A stretch of DNA of 64,000 nt from Ceratotherium simum simum. Lineage: Eukaryota; Chordata; Mammalia; Perissodactyla; Rhinocerotidae. Where the stretch lies: contig NW_004454175.1 in NCBI RefSeq assembly GCF_000283155.1, positions 7,501,881-7,565,880 of the forward strand. The letters run 5' to 3'. Position numbers and translations under genes: made by a program. How positions within the stretch are numbered: the stretch's first letter is position 1; every line of letters starts with the position of its first letter. Shown here in pieces: positions 49,201 to 62,699 of the stretch. A model generated the notes under the pieces. That model ran no database searches, was not told the origin of the DNA, and saw only the letters and a list, made by a program, of their open reading frames with translations.

Positions 49201-50212
49201 ACTGAGAGTTGACATTTTCCACAACTGGCAGGAAGGAATGACAGAGGTCTTTCAGGAGCTAAATTTGGTAGCATGATTAGAGGAAGAACAATGGATAAAG
49301 CCCATTCTGTTCGCCCATTCTGTTCACTGTTTCTGCTGAACAGTTACCAATGTTTCCTAGGGTTGTGTTAGAGCCAGCCAGAGAATAGGGTGGGTTATTC
49401 TAAATACAGATGCGGATCGTGGAGGGGCTTCAAAGGAAATAGAAGCAAGTTTTTAAACTGGTGGTTCTTTATTTTGGTTAATTTATGTAGGTTTTCCTTG
49501 AAGGACTACATCATCAAAGACCCAAACGTCATTTCACTATAGTGATTATTTCAAGTAGCCTGCTACTTGGACTTATTGTACTTTTATTCATTTCATATGT
49601 CATGTGGAAGGTAAGCGTTTGATAATTACTAATGTTAAACCACTCAAAATGCCATTCTTGATTTTCTCAAAGCCAACGTGTGACTCCCAAGTTATTAGAT
49701 TTATACATTTCAGTATTTTTAACATTAACTTTTTAAATTCCTAAGTGAATATGTAGTACTGATCTCATTTCTCCAAACTTTACTACCCAAGTCTTTCTAG
49801 AGAAATATGCCTTCCCAAAGATAACTTATTTTCAACAAATGTTCAAAGTGTAACACTAGTTTTGAAAAATGTTGCTTTTACAAAAGCATTTGGAATGATG
49901 TTGAATGTCAGTTTTGGAGAGAGTGTGCATGCATCACTGAGAAGTTCTGCAGTAACATGAAAAAAAGTTCTTTAACCCAGTTTTTCCCAAACTAATTTTT
50001 ACTGACTACATGGGACACAGTTTAAGAAATATTGGCATTGACTGTTTAGATATTTGGCATGAGTGTAATATGTTCAGAATTATACACTAGTAATTATGCA
50101 ATGCTATTTTCAGGCTGGCTTCTTTAAAAGACAGTACAAATCCGTCCTACAAGAAGAAAACAGAAGAGACAGCTGGAGTTACGTGAACAGTAAAAGCAAT
50201 GATGATGATTAA
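1770..50212 (+). CDS. ITGA4: Integrin alpha-4 (CD49d), 3' part of gene, 19 coding exons
   Basis: Spliced gene, 5' end outside the window. Joining the 19 exons listed below gives one open frame of 2061 nt (686 codons plus TAA). It matches integrin alpha-4 from about residue 347 of the roughly 1032-residue human precursor to the end (human values from memory). The protein pairs with beta-1 or beta-7 on the leukocyte surface and binds VCAM-1, fibronectin CS-1 or MAdCAM-1. Visible in order: two FG-GAP blades with calcium loops DIDNDGFAD and DADNNGYVD; thigh; the KR/S protease site near joined residue 244; calf-1; calf-2; a membrane helix at about 628-651; and a cytoplasmic tail with GFFKR and the RRDSWSY paxillin/PKA region. 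There is no I-domain, as expected for alpha-4. All introns are GT..AG and no exon is broken. The C-terminus has DDD where I recall human DD. The identification is very secure. Confidence 0.97.
2646..2907 (+). mobile_element. ERE SINE
   Basis: It starts GGGGCCAGCCC, has a tRNA-like body with box-B-like GGTTCAGATCCC, and ends in two tandem GAGGAAGATTGGC...CTTCCTC units and an A-rich tail. More diverged than the copy at 7684. Confidence 0.9.
3393..3955 (-). mobile_element. LINE-1 3' end, antisense
   Basis: TTTTATTGAGATATAATTGA at about 3398 and the following AT-rich text are the reverse complement of an old L1M-type 3' UTR. It continues through CTCTGGCAACCACCAATCTG at 3726 and ACTTCACTTAGCATAATGCC at about 3827. 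Confidence 0.85.
4838..5045 (+). repeat. MIR SINE
   Basis: It carries GGCTCTGGAGCCAGGCTGC, then TGTGCCTCAGTTTCCTCACC, then a tail with AGCTCCTAGCACAGTGTCTG. This is the MIR core order. Confidence 0.85.
5640..6118 (+). repeat. LINE-2 3' end
   Basis: Sense L2 3' end. TGCCTGGAATACAGTAGGTA is followed by CTCAATAGTTGTCCACTGAA and the terminal TGAATAAATGAAT repeat of the family. The left boundary is uncertain and the first part is pyrimidine-rich. Confidence 0.7.
6868..7102 (-). repeat. MIR SINE
   Basis: Reverse-complement MIR: GGTGAGAGAACCGAGACACA followed by GAGAGGTTAAG, then GTAGAGCCCATGCCCTTAGC near the tRNA-like end. Confidence 0.8.
7335..7429 (+). CDS. ITGA4: ITGA4 exon: FG-GAP blade
   Basis: 95 nt, acceptor atag, donor gtaggg, ending in phase 0. 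It encodes [20 protein letters not shown] followed by [12 protein letters not shown]. The IAIGAP and AIYIYNG strands are typical of integrin propeller blades. Confidence 0.95.
7430..8853 (+). other. ITGA4: ITGA4 intron
   Basis: 1.4 kb holding one young-looking ERE (7684-7890). The rest shows no recognised feature. Confidence 0.6.
7684..7890 (+). mobile_element. ERE SINE, one tail unit, A(20+) tail
   Basis: GGGGCCGGCCGGATGGTGCA head, tRNA-like body, a single GGAAGATGGGC...CTTCCTC unit and an uninterrupted A tail. A 9-bp target duplication ATTTCTCTC lies at 7675-7683 and 7894-7902. The long pure A tail and little-changed head suggest a recent insertion. Confidence 0.95.
8854..8944 (+). CDS. 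ITGA4: ITGA4 exon: propeller blade, second calcium loop
   Basis: 91 nt, acceptor tttttcag, donor gtgagt. It encodes [20 protein letters not shown] followed by [10 protein letters not shown]. With the next exon this completes the DADNNGYVD calcium loop (Asp1, Asp3, Asn5, Asp9 present). Confidence 0.95.
8945..9976 (+). other. ITGA4: Two short ITGA4 introns (8945-9550, 9597-9976)
   Basis: Around the 46-nt exon. AT-rich, no repeat or other feature recognised. Confidence 0.6.
9551..9596 (+). CDS. ITGA4: ITGA4 46-nt micro-exon: last propeller strand
   Basis: 46 nt between acceptor ccttcag and donor gtgagg. It encodes [16 protein letters not shown] with split codons at both ends. It is too short to show as an ORF and is placed by homology and splice phase. 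Confidence 0.93.
9977..10131 (+). CDS. ITGA4: ITGA4 exon: start of thigh domain
   Basis: 155 nt, acceptor tccttag, donor gtaagg. It encodes [20 protein letters not shown] followed by [20 protein letters not shown] and [11 protein letters not shown]. It has one N-glycosylation sequon (NRT) and three cysteines of the thigh domain. Confidence 0.96.
10132..13112 (+). other. ITGA4: ITGA4 intron
   Basis: 3.0 kb. A LINE-1 3' end lies at 11868-12217 antisense. Nothing further is recognised in 10132-11860 or 12220-13112. Confidence 0.6.
11868..12217 (-). mobile_element. LINE-1 3' end, antisense
   Basis: Same family pattern as 3393-3955: TTATTGAGGTGTAATTGACA, TACAACATAATGATTTGATA, CTCTGGCAACCACCAATCTG. 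It stops there, so it is shorter. Confidence 0.85.
13113..13267 (+). CDS. ITGA4: ITGA4 exon: thigh domain
   Basis: 155 nt, acceptor tttttgcag, donor gtaatg, ending in phase 0. It encodes [20 protein letters not shown], then [20 protein letters not shown] and [12 protein letters not shown]. It has two sequons (NMS, NGT). A 10.4-kb intron follows. Confidence 0.96.
15275..17600 (-). mobile_element. Long decayed LINE-2 with reverse-transcriptase remnant
   Basis: Reading the - strand, a broken L2 reverse transcriptase can be followed: [16 protein letters not shown] then [20 protein letters not shown] (about 16260-16080), then [23 protein letters not shown] (about 16040-15965). The 3' end near 15290-15420 keeps the CATGGAGCTTATAGCCTAGT region. 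Stops and frameshifts are scattered, so it is dead. At about 2.3 kb it is much longer than the usual L2 fragment. A MER5A element (15619-15796) is inserted in it. Confidence 0.8.
15619..15796 (+). mobile_element. MER5A-type hAT DNA transposon fossil
   Basis: GTGGTTCTCAACTTTAGCAT start, then CTGGGCCCCGCCTGGAGTTC, then CCTGAGAATTTGCATGTCTA and TTCCCAGGTGATGCTGATAC. This is MER5A order. It interrupts the L2. Confidence 0.88.
19540..19890 (+). repeat. LINE-2-like fragment (low confidence)
   Basis: Weak L2-like text: TGTATCCCTAGAGCCTTCCT TGCACACAGTAG near 19858-19890. Boundaries and class uncertain. Confidence 0.3.
21003..21262 (-). repeat. MIR SINE
   Basis: Reverse-complement MIR: AAGTGCCAGGTATTGTGCTA, CCCATTTTCAAATGAGGTAA, then CACTTGCTTTTAACCACTGC at the tRNA-like end. 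Near full length. Confidence 0.85.
22261..22302. repeat. (TA)n(CA)n microsatellite
   Basis: Runs of TA on both sides of a short CACACA block, directly before the T-rich tail of the antisense ERE. Confidence 0.9.
22303..22534 (-). mobile_element. ERE SINE, antisense
   Basis: Reverse complement of an ERE: two GAGGAAG...TCTTC tail units first, ending with CCACAGGGCTGGCTC, the inverted head. Diverged. Confidence 0.88.
22900..23560 (+). repeat. LINE-1-like sequence (low confidence)
   Basis: CTAGAAAAACAGCAACAACT AGTAAGAAAATTCAGTAAAG (23091-23130) resembles old L1 ORF2. The A/T-rich 3' part near 23400-23560 resembles an L1 3' end. Only fragmentary. Confidence 0.45.
23719..23868 (+). CDS. ITGA4: ITGA4 exon: thigh domain with endoproteolytic site
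   Basis: 150 nt (50 whole codons), acceptor tttccttag, donor gtaggt. It encodes [20 protein letters not shown], then [20 protein letters not shown] and [10 protein letters not shown]. The KR followed by STEEF is the known alpha-4 cleavage site that yields the 80- and 70-kDa chains in activated leukocytes, and it is intact here. Skipping this exon would keep the frame. Confidence 0.97.
23869..26178 (+). other. ITGA4: ITGA4 intron
   Basis: 2.3 kb with one ERE (25013-25294). No other element recognised. Confidence 0.6.
25013..25294 (+). mobile_element. ERE SINE with CA/AAAT tail
   Basis: Head, tRNA-like body with GGTTCGGATCCCGGGCGCGC, two tail units, then (CA)n and (AAAT/AAAC)n. A perfect 17-bp target duplication ACAAATAAGACTGGTAG lies at 24996-25012 and 25295-25311. 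Confidence 0.95.
26179..26255 (+). CDS. ITGA4: ITGA4 77-nt exon
   Basis: 77 nt, acceptor atttccag, donor gtaagt. It encodes [20 protein letters not shown] followed by KIGFL and a split Lys. It has one sequon (NCS). EREs in opposite orientations flank it, at 25013-25294 and 26640-26889. Skipping it would shift the frame. Confidence 0.96.
26640..26889 (-). mobile_element. ERE SINE, antisense
   Basis: Starts with GTGTGTGTGAGGAAGATCAG, has two tail units and the body, and ends CACCGGGCCGGCCCC (inverted head). An 11-bp target duplication AATGCTTAGTT lies at 26629-26639 and 26890-26900. Confidence 0.95.
27965..28990 (+). repeat. LINE-2-like element, about 1 kb
   Basis: Sense L2-like order: GCTGATGCCCAAATCAGTAT then CTCTTAGACATGTCCTCTTG (RT-region remnants), then CAATGTTTCAGTGGCTCATT, and a 3' end TCAGTGCCTGGAATGCTGTA. 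Short C/T-rich open frames here are not genes. Confidence 0.65.
30028..30212 (+). mobile_element. MER5/MER20-type hAT fossil
   Basis: Begins TAGTGTTTCTCAAGATGTC, then GAGAATCACCTGGACTGCTT, then CAAGTGGTTCTTATCACACT near the end. Non-autonomous hAT-Charlie pattern; subfamily uncertain. Confidence 0.7.
30205..30450 (+). repeat. MIR SINE
   Basis: TAAACCTCTTTCCTCATTTA TAAGTAGGTAAAATAATACC matches MIR core text, followed by an ATATAGCACAAAACCTGGTA tail. Confidence 0.75.
31358..31900. repeat. Old interspersed repeat, class not assigned
   Basis: TTAACTGCAAGTAACAGAAT ACCTGAC followed by a GC-richer block resembles a known mammalian interspersed repeat (AACTGCAAGTAACAGAAACC-type start). I cannot name it from memory. 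The open frames on both strands here are not supported as genes. Confidence 0.4.
33608..33820 (+). mobile_element. hAT-Charlie-type fossil
   Basis: AGCTGACAAACTTTTCCCAT, then AAATATTTTAGGCTTTGTGG and GGCTGTGTTCCAATAAACCT, ending with a roughly inverted end near 33820. Non-autonomous DNA transposon; subfamily not named. Confidence 0.7.
34010..34043. repeat. (GATA)/(GACA) tetranucleotide repeat
   Basis: ATAGATAGATAGACAGACAGACAG-type run, directly before the L1 3' piece. Confidence 0.9.
34050..34545 (+). mobile_element. LINE-1 3' end, sense
   Basis: TTGAATGGATAAATAAAATA, GATTCCATTTATATGAAATA, AAAATTCACTGAGCTGTACA, TTTCTATATGTATGTTCTAC. This is the order of an old L1M 3' UTR. Confidence 0.82.
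35030..36170 (-). repeat. LINE-2 fragment interrupted by LINE-1
   Basis: Antisense L2 text (ACATGTAAGCTGAATCTTGA near 35276; AGGCATGTGATGTTATCAAG near 36052) lies on both sides of an L1 3' end at about 35497-36014. This shows a nested insertion into an older element. Confidence 0.6.
35497..36014 (-). mobile_element. LINE-1 3' end, antisense, younger
   Basis: Poly-T at 35497, then TTGACATAACATTGGTTTAT, CCCCTCTGGTAACCACCAAT, and TTATCCATTCATCTGTCAAT GGGCACTTAGGTTG. Less decayed than 3393 and 11868. It is 5'-truncated at about 520 bp. Confidence 0.85.
36440..36686 (-). mobile_element. ERE SINE, antisense
   Basis: GTGTGTGTGAGGAAGATTGG start, two tail units, body, and the inverted head CACCAGGCCAGCC. 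It pairs with the opposite-strand ERE 136 bases on. Confidence 0.92.
36823..37124 (+). mobile_element. ERE SINE, long subtype with extra middle block
   Basis: GGGCTGGCCCCATGGCTTAG head; a middle block TACAGCAACTAGAAGGATGT ACAACTATGACACACAACTA, absent from most copies here but shared with 53518; two tail units; (CA)n. A perfect 16-bp target duplication AAAACATAAATTTTGA lies at 36807-36822 and 37125-37140. Confidence 0.95.
37490..37700 (+). repeat. MIR SINE (decayed)
   Basis: TTAAGCCTCAGGTTCCTCAT followed by GATTTCATGGAATGTGCATG resembles MIR. Text to about 37780 may be a second MIR-like piece. Confidence 0.5.
38011..38161 (+). CDS. ITGA4: ITGA4 exon: thigh/calf-1
   Basis: 151 nt, acceptor taatttttag, donor gtaagt. 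It encodes [20 protein letters not shown], then [20 protein letters not shown] and [10 protein letters not shown]. It has sequons NKT and NVS. An 11.8-kb intron precedes it. Confidence 0.96.
38162..39851 (+). other. ITGA4: ITGA4 intron
   Basis: 1.7 kb. Composite SINE-like copy at 38197-38619; nothing recognised in 38630-39851. Confidence 0.6.
38197..38619 (+). mobile_element. Composite SINE-like element, copy A (intact)
   Basis: About 420 bp. The tRNA-like head has box A TCTAGTGGTTAAGATTTAGC and box-B-like GGTTCATTTCCC. A unique middle follows, then a tail GAGTTGGAATCGACTTGACA typical of RTE-type 3' ends. An 8-bp duplication ATATTTTA flanks it (38189-38196, 38620-38627). A second copy lies inverted at 53370-54158. 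I do not know its family name. Confidence 0.75.
39852..39947 (+). CDS. ITGA4: ITGA4 exon: calf-1
   Basis: 96 nt (32 whole codons), acceptor ccttttag, donor gtaagc. It encodes [20 protein letters not shown] followed by [12 protein letters not shown]. The two cysteines form the calf-1 pair. Confidence 0.96.
40251..40271 (-). other. G-quadruplex motif in ITGA4 intron
   Basis: The + strand is CCCCCCACCCCACCCCACCCC. The - strand therefore has four runs of at least four G with single-T loops, the strongest class of G4 motif. It is 362 bases before the exon at 40633, with the G-run on the non-transcript-like strand. Confidence 0.85.
40633..40712 (+). CDS. ITGA4: ITGA4 exon: calf-1
   Basis: 80 nt, acceptor gttttacag, donor gtatat (a weaker donor than its neighbours). 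It encodes [20 protein letters not shown] followed by ITVHAA and a split Cys. NIT is a sequon; I recall Ser at the Asn position in human. Confidence 0.95.
41085..41174 (+). CDS. ITGA4: ITGA4 exon: calf-1
   Basis: 90 nt, acceptor cttctatag, donor gtaagt, split codons at both ends. It encodes [20 protein letters not shown] followed by [11 protein letters not shown]. Confidence 0.95.
42838..42928 (+). CDS. ITGA4: ITGA4 exon: calf-1/calf-2
   Basis: 91 nt, acceptor ttctatcag, donor gtaaga. It encodes [20 protein letters not shown] followed by [10 protein letters not shown]. It has one sequon (NLT). Confidence 0.95.
43700..43782 (+). mobile_element. MER5A-type fragment
   Basis: AATGTTTTTCAAAATGTGTG TCGGAATCACTTGG followed by ATTCCTGGGCCCTGCCTCAG matches the first half of MER5A. 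Truncated. Confidence 0.7.
44655..44880 (+). repeat. MIR SINE (decayed)
   Basis: GAATACCTGGGTTTTGGTCC, then a TAGTTATGAGGACCAACTGA tail region, in MIR order. Confidence 0.6.
45160..45267 (+). CDS. ITGA4: ITGA4 exon: calf-2
   Basis: 108 nt (36 whole codons), acceptor tcttatcag, donor gtaaaa. It encodes [20 protein letters not shown] followed by [16 protein letters not shown]. It has one sequon (NVS). Confidence 0.96.
46089..46214 (+). CDS. ITGA4: ITGA4 exon: calf-2, most diverged
   Basis: 126 nt (42 whole codons), acceptor ctttctag, donor gtaagt. It encodes [20 protein letters not shown], then [20 protein letters not shown] and LL. The first half differs from my recollection of human more than any other exon does. 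The second half ([11 protein letters not shown]) is the same. Confidence 0.95.
46943..47062 (+). CDS. ITGA4: ITGA4 exon: calf-2
   Basis: 120 nt (40 whole codons), acceptor ttttcaag, donor gtaagt. It encodes [20 protein letters not shown] followed by [20 protein letters not shown]. Confidence 0.96.
47665..47790 (+). repeat. MIR SINE fragment
   Basis: TTCTTCAGTTTCCTTACCTG, then GCAGATTAAATGAGATGATT and ACTGCATGGCACATAGGAAG. 3' half of a MIR. Confidence 0.75.
47982..48192 (+). mobile_element. MER20-type hAT fossil
   Basis: CAGGTTTCTCAACAGTAAGC, CCAGATAATTCTTTGTCAGG, CCTCTACCCACTAGATGCTG, ATGTCTCCAGACATTGCTGA, and a closing GGAAACCACTG that mirrors the start. About full length (roughly 210 bp). 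Confidence 0.85.
48993..49091 (+). CDS. ITGA4: ITGA4 exon: end of calf-2
   Basis: 99 nt (33 whole codons), acceptor attaaacag, donor gtaaga. It encodes [20 protein letters not shown] followed by [13 protein letters not shown]. Confidence 0.96.
49092..50113 (+). other. ITGA4: Last two ITGA4 introns (49092-49490, 49611-50113)
   Basis: Short introns around the membrane exon; no repeat or other feature recognised. Confidence 0.6.
49491..49610 (+). CDS. ITGA4: ITGA4 exon: membrane helix
   Basis: 120 nt (40 whole codons), acceptor tttatgtag, donor gtaagc. It encodes [20 protein letters not shown] followed by [20 protein letters not shown]. The hydrophobic run from FTIVII to YVMW is the single transmembrane segment. 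Confidence 0.97.
50114..50212 (+). CDS. ITGA4: ITGA4 last coding exon: cytoplasmic tail
   Basis: It runs from acceptor attttcag to TAA at 50210-50212 and encodes [20 protein letters not shown] followed by [17 protein letters not shown] is the conserved alpha-subunit membrane-proximal motif. The Ser in RRDS is the known PKA site that controls paxillin binding. The end is (GAT)3-TAA, so there are three Asp where I recall two in human. Confidence 0.97.
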   Translation, partial: AGFFKRQYKSVLQEENRRDSWSYVNSKSNDDD

Positions 50213-50745
50213 AGACTTCTTTCAAATTGAGAGAACTAACAACAGACTCAGGTTATACTAAAGAAATCTAAGCCACTGTTTACAAGAAACCATGAATTTT
50301 GCTCAGATTCCTCCATGTACTTCTTTTACTCATGAGCTTGTGACGTATTATGTCTTAACGCAAATGAAAAATCCAAGCAACGATTACTCTTTGAAAGAAA
50401 ATAGTTGCAAAGGTATTATTCAATATATCCAAAGATAACCTTTCAGCTCTTAAATGGATAGAAAAACACTAAAGCTTTCAATTATTCAAGATAAATAATC
50501 CCTCAAAGATATCTTGAAATGAAAGCGCATCTGAATTAAATCATGTAAACAACTCAACTGGAGAAGTCTTGGACTTGAAATATCATTCCTTTAAAACAGA
50601 TATTTACCATATGTGCTTGCTTCAGTAAAATAAATTCCACTGAATAGGTATTCATTTCCAATAGATCTTTGAGACTTGCTTGAAATATGTTCTTTAAAAA
50701 TATTTACCAGGATTTTTCAAATAGCTGTTCCCAAATTTTTTAATG

Positions 50746-50751
50746 AATAAA
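50746..50751 (+). terminator. ITGA4: Candidate ITGA4 polyadenylation signal (AATAAA)
   Basis: AATAAA about 530 bases after the stop, within an A/T-rich stretch. It is one of six on this strand; use is not shown by sequence. Confidence 0.35.
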
Positions 50752-52721
50752 AGAGAAGCATTATTATTTTAAGACAGATTTTATCTTTAAAGACATTTAT
50801 TTGTAATACATTTCCTATGGGCTTTGATCAACAGCCATTCATTCAGTAGTCTGTGAACATTATGGGCCTGAAGAGCACACTTCAGACTGAACTTATACAC
50901 TGGTTTGAGCTTAATGGGATGACTTCTGGATAATTATTGTTTATATGGCTATGGATTTTTTCTTCTTTCTGTATATATACTTAAGTTTTTAAAAGAATAT
51001 ATGTTTATATAGGTATAAATCCACTAGTCTTCCTATAACACAACTTTATCAAAGGTACCCAGGAATAAATTTTAAAAATCCATCTTTAGTCAAATTTTTG
51101 TTTATAAAAACAACAGTACTTAAGAATTCTAATTTATATTCTGAAACAGATTGTGAATGTTGCACTTTAGCTAATATTTGAAATATAAATACACTGATGT
51201 ATATATAAAATACGAAAACTGTACCTCACTAATGATTTTTTAAAAATCAAAGCTCTGCAAAGACAATGATTAGGGGCCAATATTTCATACAAATTAGATA
51301 CTGTATAAAATATTGACTGTCAAACTAAGCAAATACTTTTTAGATGTTACTCTTTTCTCTTTAAATGTAAATAAGAGCATTCTCTTCTGCATGTTAATAG
51401 AAAAACAAAATTCAAAAATTTAACTGTAAATTAAATAATACCGATTTAGCTTCTATGTAGTGAATAATAAATGTGACATCAAAATTTCCATGACATGTTT
51501 TAGTGATAAGTGAAATATTTTAAGTTTTTTGTTGATGTCGTCTTAGATTCTTTTTTATAATGAAGTTCTTTCTTTCTGGGTTTTAAATAATTTATCTTTA
51601 AAGGCCTTTTCATTTGAAAATACAATCATTTTTTGTAATATTTATTCATGCATATGAACGAGATGCTGATAACTGCAGAATATAATTTCATCTGAGTTGT
51701 CTTATATCTGTCTTTATATGTATTAGAAAGTTGTGGCCAAATTTTGAAAATGTTATAGGAGGTGATCAAATAGGTAAATTAGAAGGCAGTCTTTACTATT
51801 ACAGAAAAGATTTTTTTATATGAAGTTCCTGTCAACAGCTGTCTTCTTCAGACTGCCTAACTCCTGGCTGTTAGCCGTTCCCAAGCTTGCCGTGGGGGAT
51901 TGGTGGCTGGAGAGTATGGAATGCATGGAGACTTGTGAAGGCATTTGAGCAGCAAAACATAATCACAAGGAGCATGAAACCTCCTGAACTTGCTGTGTAC
52001 TAATAGAAATTAAATTTATATAATATTTTTAAAGAACTTTTTTTGAGCAAAAGATATTTTTATGTTTTTTCATTACAAAAAAAACAAGTAGCAAGATCTT
52101 TGGTGGAAAAATCAATCCCAAATTTAGAATCTTTCTAAAGATGATCCCTGAGGAACTTTAAATTTAGTTCTTTCCTATTTAGAAATGATGGCATTTCAGA
52201 TTGCTGGATAATATGACTTTCAGGAGCAAGGGGAACACAGCTCCCTGTTGGGCCCAATTCTGCCCAGTTAGATATTTTGCATAGTTTAAATTAAATTTGT
52301 TATAAACTTTGAGATTACCTGTATTATGATGTTTAAAACCCTACCACTTTAATAAAATCAACTTTCAGAGAATATTCATAAAATTGGAACCATAACTTTA
52401 AAAAAAATAAGGTTGGGTTTCTTTTTGGGCAAGTAGTCTAGGGTATTGGAGAAATTTTGAAAAAAAAAAAGTTCTATTTCTGGTTATATCATTAACTAGC
52501 TGTGTAACTTTGAAATTTAATCTCACTGGATTAGGTACTTCCTCAGGAAAATCAGGGCATTCCTACATGAACTCTATGGTCTGTTTGTACCAGGCTATAG
52601 GAAATTTAACATTAGAATTGATAGACTCAAATCCTGAAAAAAATCAAAGAATCCAAATTATTTTATTTTGGAATTATCTAGCTAAATATTGATGCTGTGT
52701 AAATTTTAAGTACATGAAACG

Positions 52722-52727
52722 TTTATT
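52722..52727 (-). terminator. CERKL: Candidate CERKL polyadenylation signal
   Basis: AATAAA on the - strand, 186 bases after the CERKL stop. It lies 10 bases from the opposite-strand AATAAA of ITGA4 at 52737-52742. Confidence 0.4.
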
Positions 52728-52736
52728 TTCAGTTCC

Positions 52737-52742
52737 AATAAA
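52737..52742 (+). terminator. ITGA4: Distal candidate ITGA4 polyadenylation signal
   Basis: AATAAA 2.5 kb after the ITGA4 stop and 171 bases below the CERKL stop. If used, the ITGA4 3' UTR would run into CERKL's 3' UTR in antisense. Confidence 0.3.
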
Positions 52743-52912
52743 TACCTTCTAAAAAACAAAATTTAAATTGTTTTGCATATATTTCATATCTTTTTAGTAA
52801 CATCAAAAATAGCAATTTTAATTTCTCTAAAAAGAATTTTTTTCCTATTAGGATATCTGTTTAAAGCATGACTATATTCCTTCATATTAAACTTCTAGTT
52901 TGCATATTTCTT

Positions 52913-60558
<7,646 letters not shown>

Positions 60559-61319
60559 TTAAAAAGTTTAAGAGATTGCATCTGAAATTACCAGTATATC
60601 ATTCTTTCTAACAAATATAATGCTTACCAGAAGTTTTAGGCAAGACAGATAAATTATCATCATCACATTAAATTTACCTAAAATTCTTACATCATATCTT
60701 GCTGTGCTGTTTTTTAAATGACACAGCCTTTCAAGTTAGTTTTATTAAACAATTGGCCTCCTTCTCGGCAAGCTCGTACATTAAGGGCTTTTTAAAAAAC
60801 AAGCCATCATGCATCCTATTCACATATCCAGACACAATTTAAAATCCAATGTATTTAACTTAGGGATTCTAAATGGGAAATCATATATGTTTTTCAAAGA
60901 TGTACTGTAAATAATAAACACAAATGGTATAACTAATTCAATACTTTCTAAAATCTAAAGTGTGATTTAAATATTCATTTACGGGTAAGTCTAAGTGACA
61001 CAGGAAACTAAATAAATCAAAGTGGCCCTTGGATAGATGAAATGGAATGAATAAATGCTGCCAAACGTTTTCAGTTAAATGACCGAGTATTTTAATCGTG
61101 CATAACTGTTCGGTTCAATATAAGAGACTGTAAATTTAGAGGTGTGATTTAGTGTCAAAAAAGCCACTCACAAATGCATCTAGTTTTAGAAGGTAGTTTG
61201 CAGAAATACATGTAAATGATTTCTAGCTCGATTTCAGTCAAATATAAAGTTATTCCAAGAATAACAACAACAACATAAAGAAGAGCTCTTTAAATCTTAG
61301 GGAAGCTCAGGTTAGAGCT

Positions 61320-61500
61320 CTAAGGGACTATGGAGATTTTCCAGTCATTCACTCAGTCTATGTAGAAGGAAAAGACAACTCCAAGTTTAAGTGATTTGTT
61401 TAAAGGCACATGGAGAAAAACAAAATGCTCGCTGGAACCAGAGCTCGTAATTCCCAGGGTCCAATGCTCCTTTTACCCGTCATGCCACCTCTTCCCAACT
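61320..61500 (-). repeat. tRNA-derived SINE remnant (MIR-like)
   Basis: CTCGTAATTCCCAGGGTCCA followed by CATGCCACCTCTTCCC resembles the inverted tRNA-like end of an old SINE. Weak. Confidence 0.4.
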
Positions 61501-61611
61501 GGAAATAAATGGTACCAAAACGTTCAGAGTAGTGTTTTGTGTGTCCCTTATTTTTACTGATAAACATAAAAAGCATTTCATATGTCTACTTTTCAATACT
61601 TATCAGTAATT

Positions 61612-61690
61612 GAAACATACCCTATGTGCCTGGCACTGTTCTAAACGTTTCACATATATTACTGCACTTAACGTTAGAAAACTTAGAATA
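61612..61690 (-). repeat. MIR fragment
   Basis: TATGTGCCTGGCACTGTTCT AAACGTTTCACATATATTAC is the inverted 3' part of MIR. Confidence 0.6.
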
Positions 61691-62699
61691 TAAGAATATT
61701 AGCGCCTATCAGCAATCTGCACTAAGGTATTTTGAAGTAAATTATACTTTATTGTGAAAAAATAAGTAAAGCTGAAAGTTGAAACTCTTGTGCAATTGTC
61801 CTGAGTCACGCAGAAGATAAATCTCTGAATATCTCTGGTCAGCTGAGGCCTGGTATAAAGCCTTCGTAAAAATGGCATGACTGATTATAACCCATAGAAG
61901 AAATATCTAACTGGTTCTGAAAAATTCATCAATACTGATTAAACCTGGAGAGTAAGCATAGGAATTCAAGGCAAGCTGAAAAATGTATGGAAAAGCATGA
62001 ATCAACGGTTTCTGGAAGAGCAGGCTGGCTCTCATGGAGGTCCTTGAGCAAACACAAGAGTCAGAGATGGAGTAGGGTTAGAGAAGCACTGTCTCAAGTC
62101 CTCAGAGCACAGCTCTAGTCCGCTAGCCAGGTCTTCACTTTTAGTGGGAGAAACTACATTAGGGAGGCCCACAGCTGTCTAGGATTTCTGAGGGTTTGGG
62201 GAGGACACAATCAGGCTCCATTTCTAAATCACACAAGTTTCAAAAGACTCCTTTCAAGTTTCAGCACTAGAGATAATTAATGAGGACCCTGTCATCTGGA
62301 TTTTTAATAACGTTTGTAGTTTCCCCTTTTTTCTCTAACTTTAGATACTTCCCTGTTTATTACCTTCATATCAATCGCCAAGAAAAAAACTTAAAATCAA
62401 TCCCCTTTGCTAGCTGTTAATCACTCTGGTTAAATATTTTGCAGGGAAGTTGAAACTAATCATTAAAATGATGTTATAAATCATCAGAGTACATAAGTCA
62501 TTTTTTTATTCCACTTTTGGGAAAAATCAAGATTTGACTATATTACACAATATTTATGATCCTTTCTTCTATGCTCTACAGGAATGGGAGAGAAATATTT
62601 TCAACCAATAATGGACAGCTGCTTGAAAAGAATGTGCAAGAGGCAGAATAGCTATATGTTGTGGATAAAATGATATATAAAGTGCCTCATGAAAATATG

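Larger units (their letters stand above)
50213..52742 (+). other. ITGA4: ITGA4 3' UTR / downstream region
   Basis: AT-rich and without an obvious repeat except a possible weak MIR near 52460-52560. AATAAA occurs at 50629, 50746, 51064, 51466, 52351 and 52737 on the + strand, so several 3' ends are possible. The true end cannot be chosen from sequence. The last signal lies beyond the candidate CERKL signals on the other strand. Confidence 0.6.
52660..52912 (-). other. CERKL: CERKL 3' UTR (probable)
   Basis: Sequence after the CERKL stop on the - strand. AATAAA appears on this strand at 52727-52722 and 52667-52662. Either would give a short 3' UTR ending near 52.65-52.7 kb. Longer ends into ITGA4 3' UTR sequence cannot be excluded. 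Confidence 0.45.

Noticed and set aside
60660..60720. Possible further CERKL exon with donor near 60674
   Set aside because: The frame needed to join the next exon contains a stop just before the donor.
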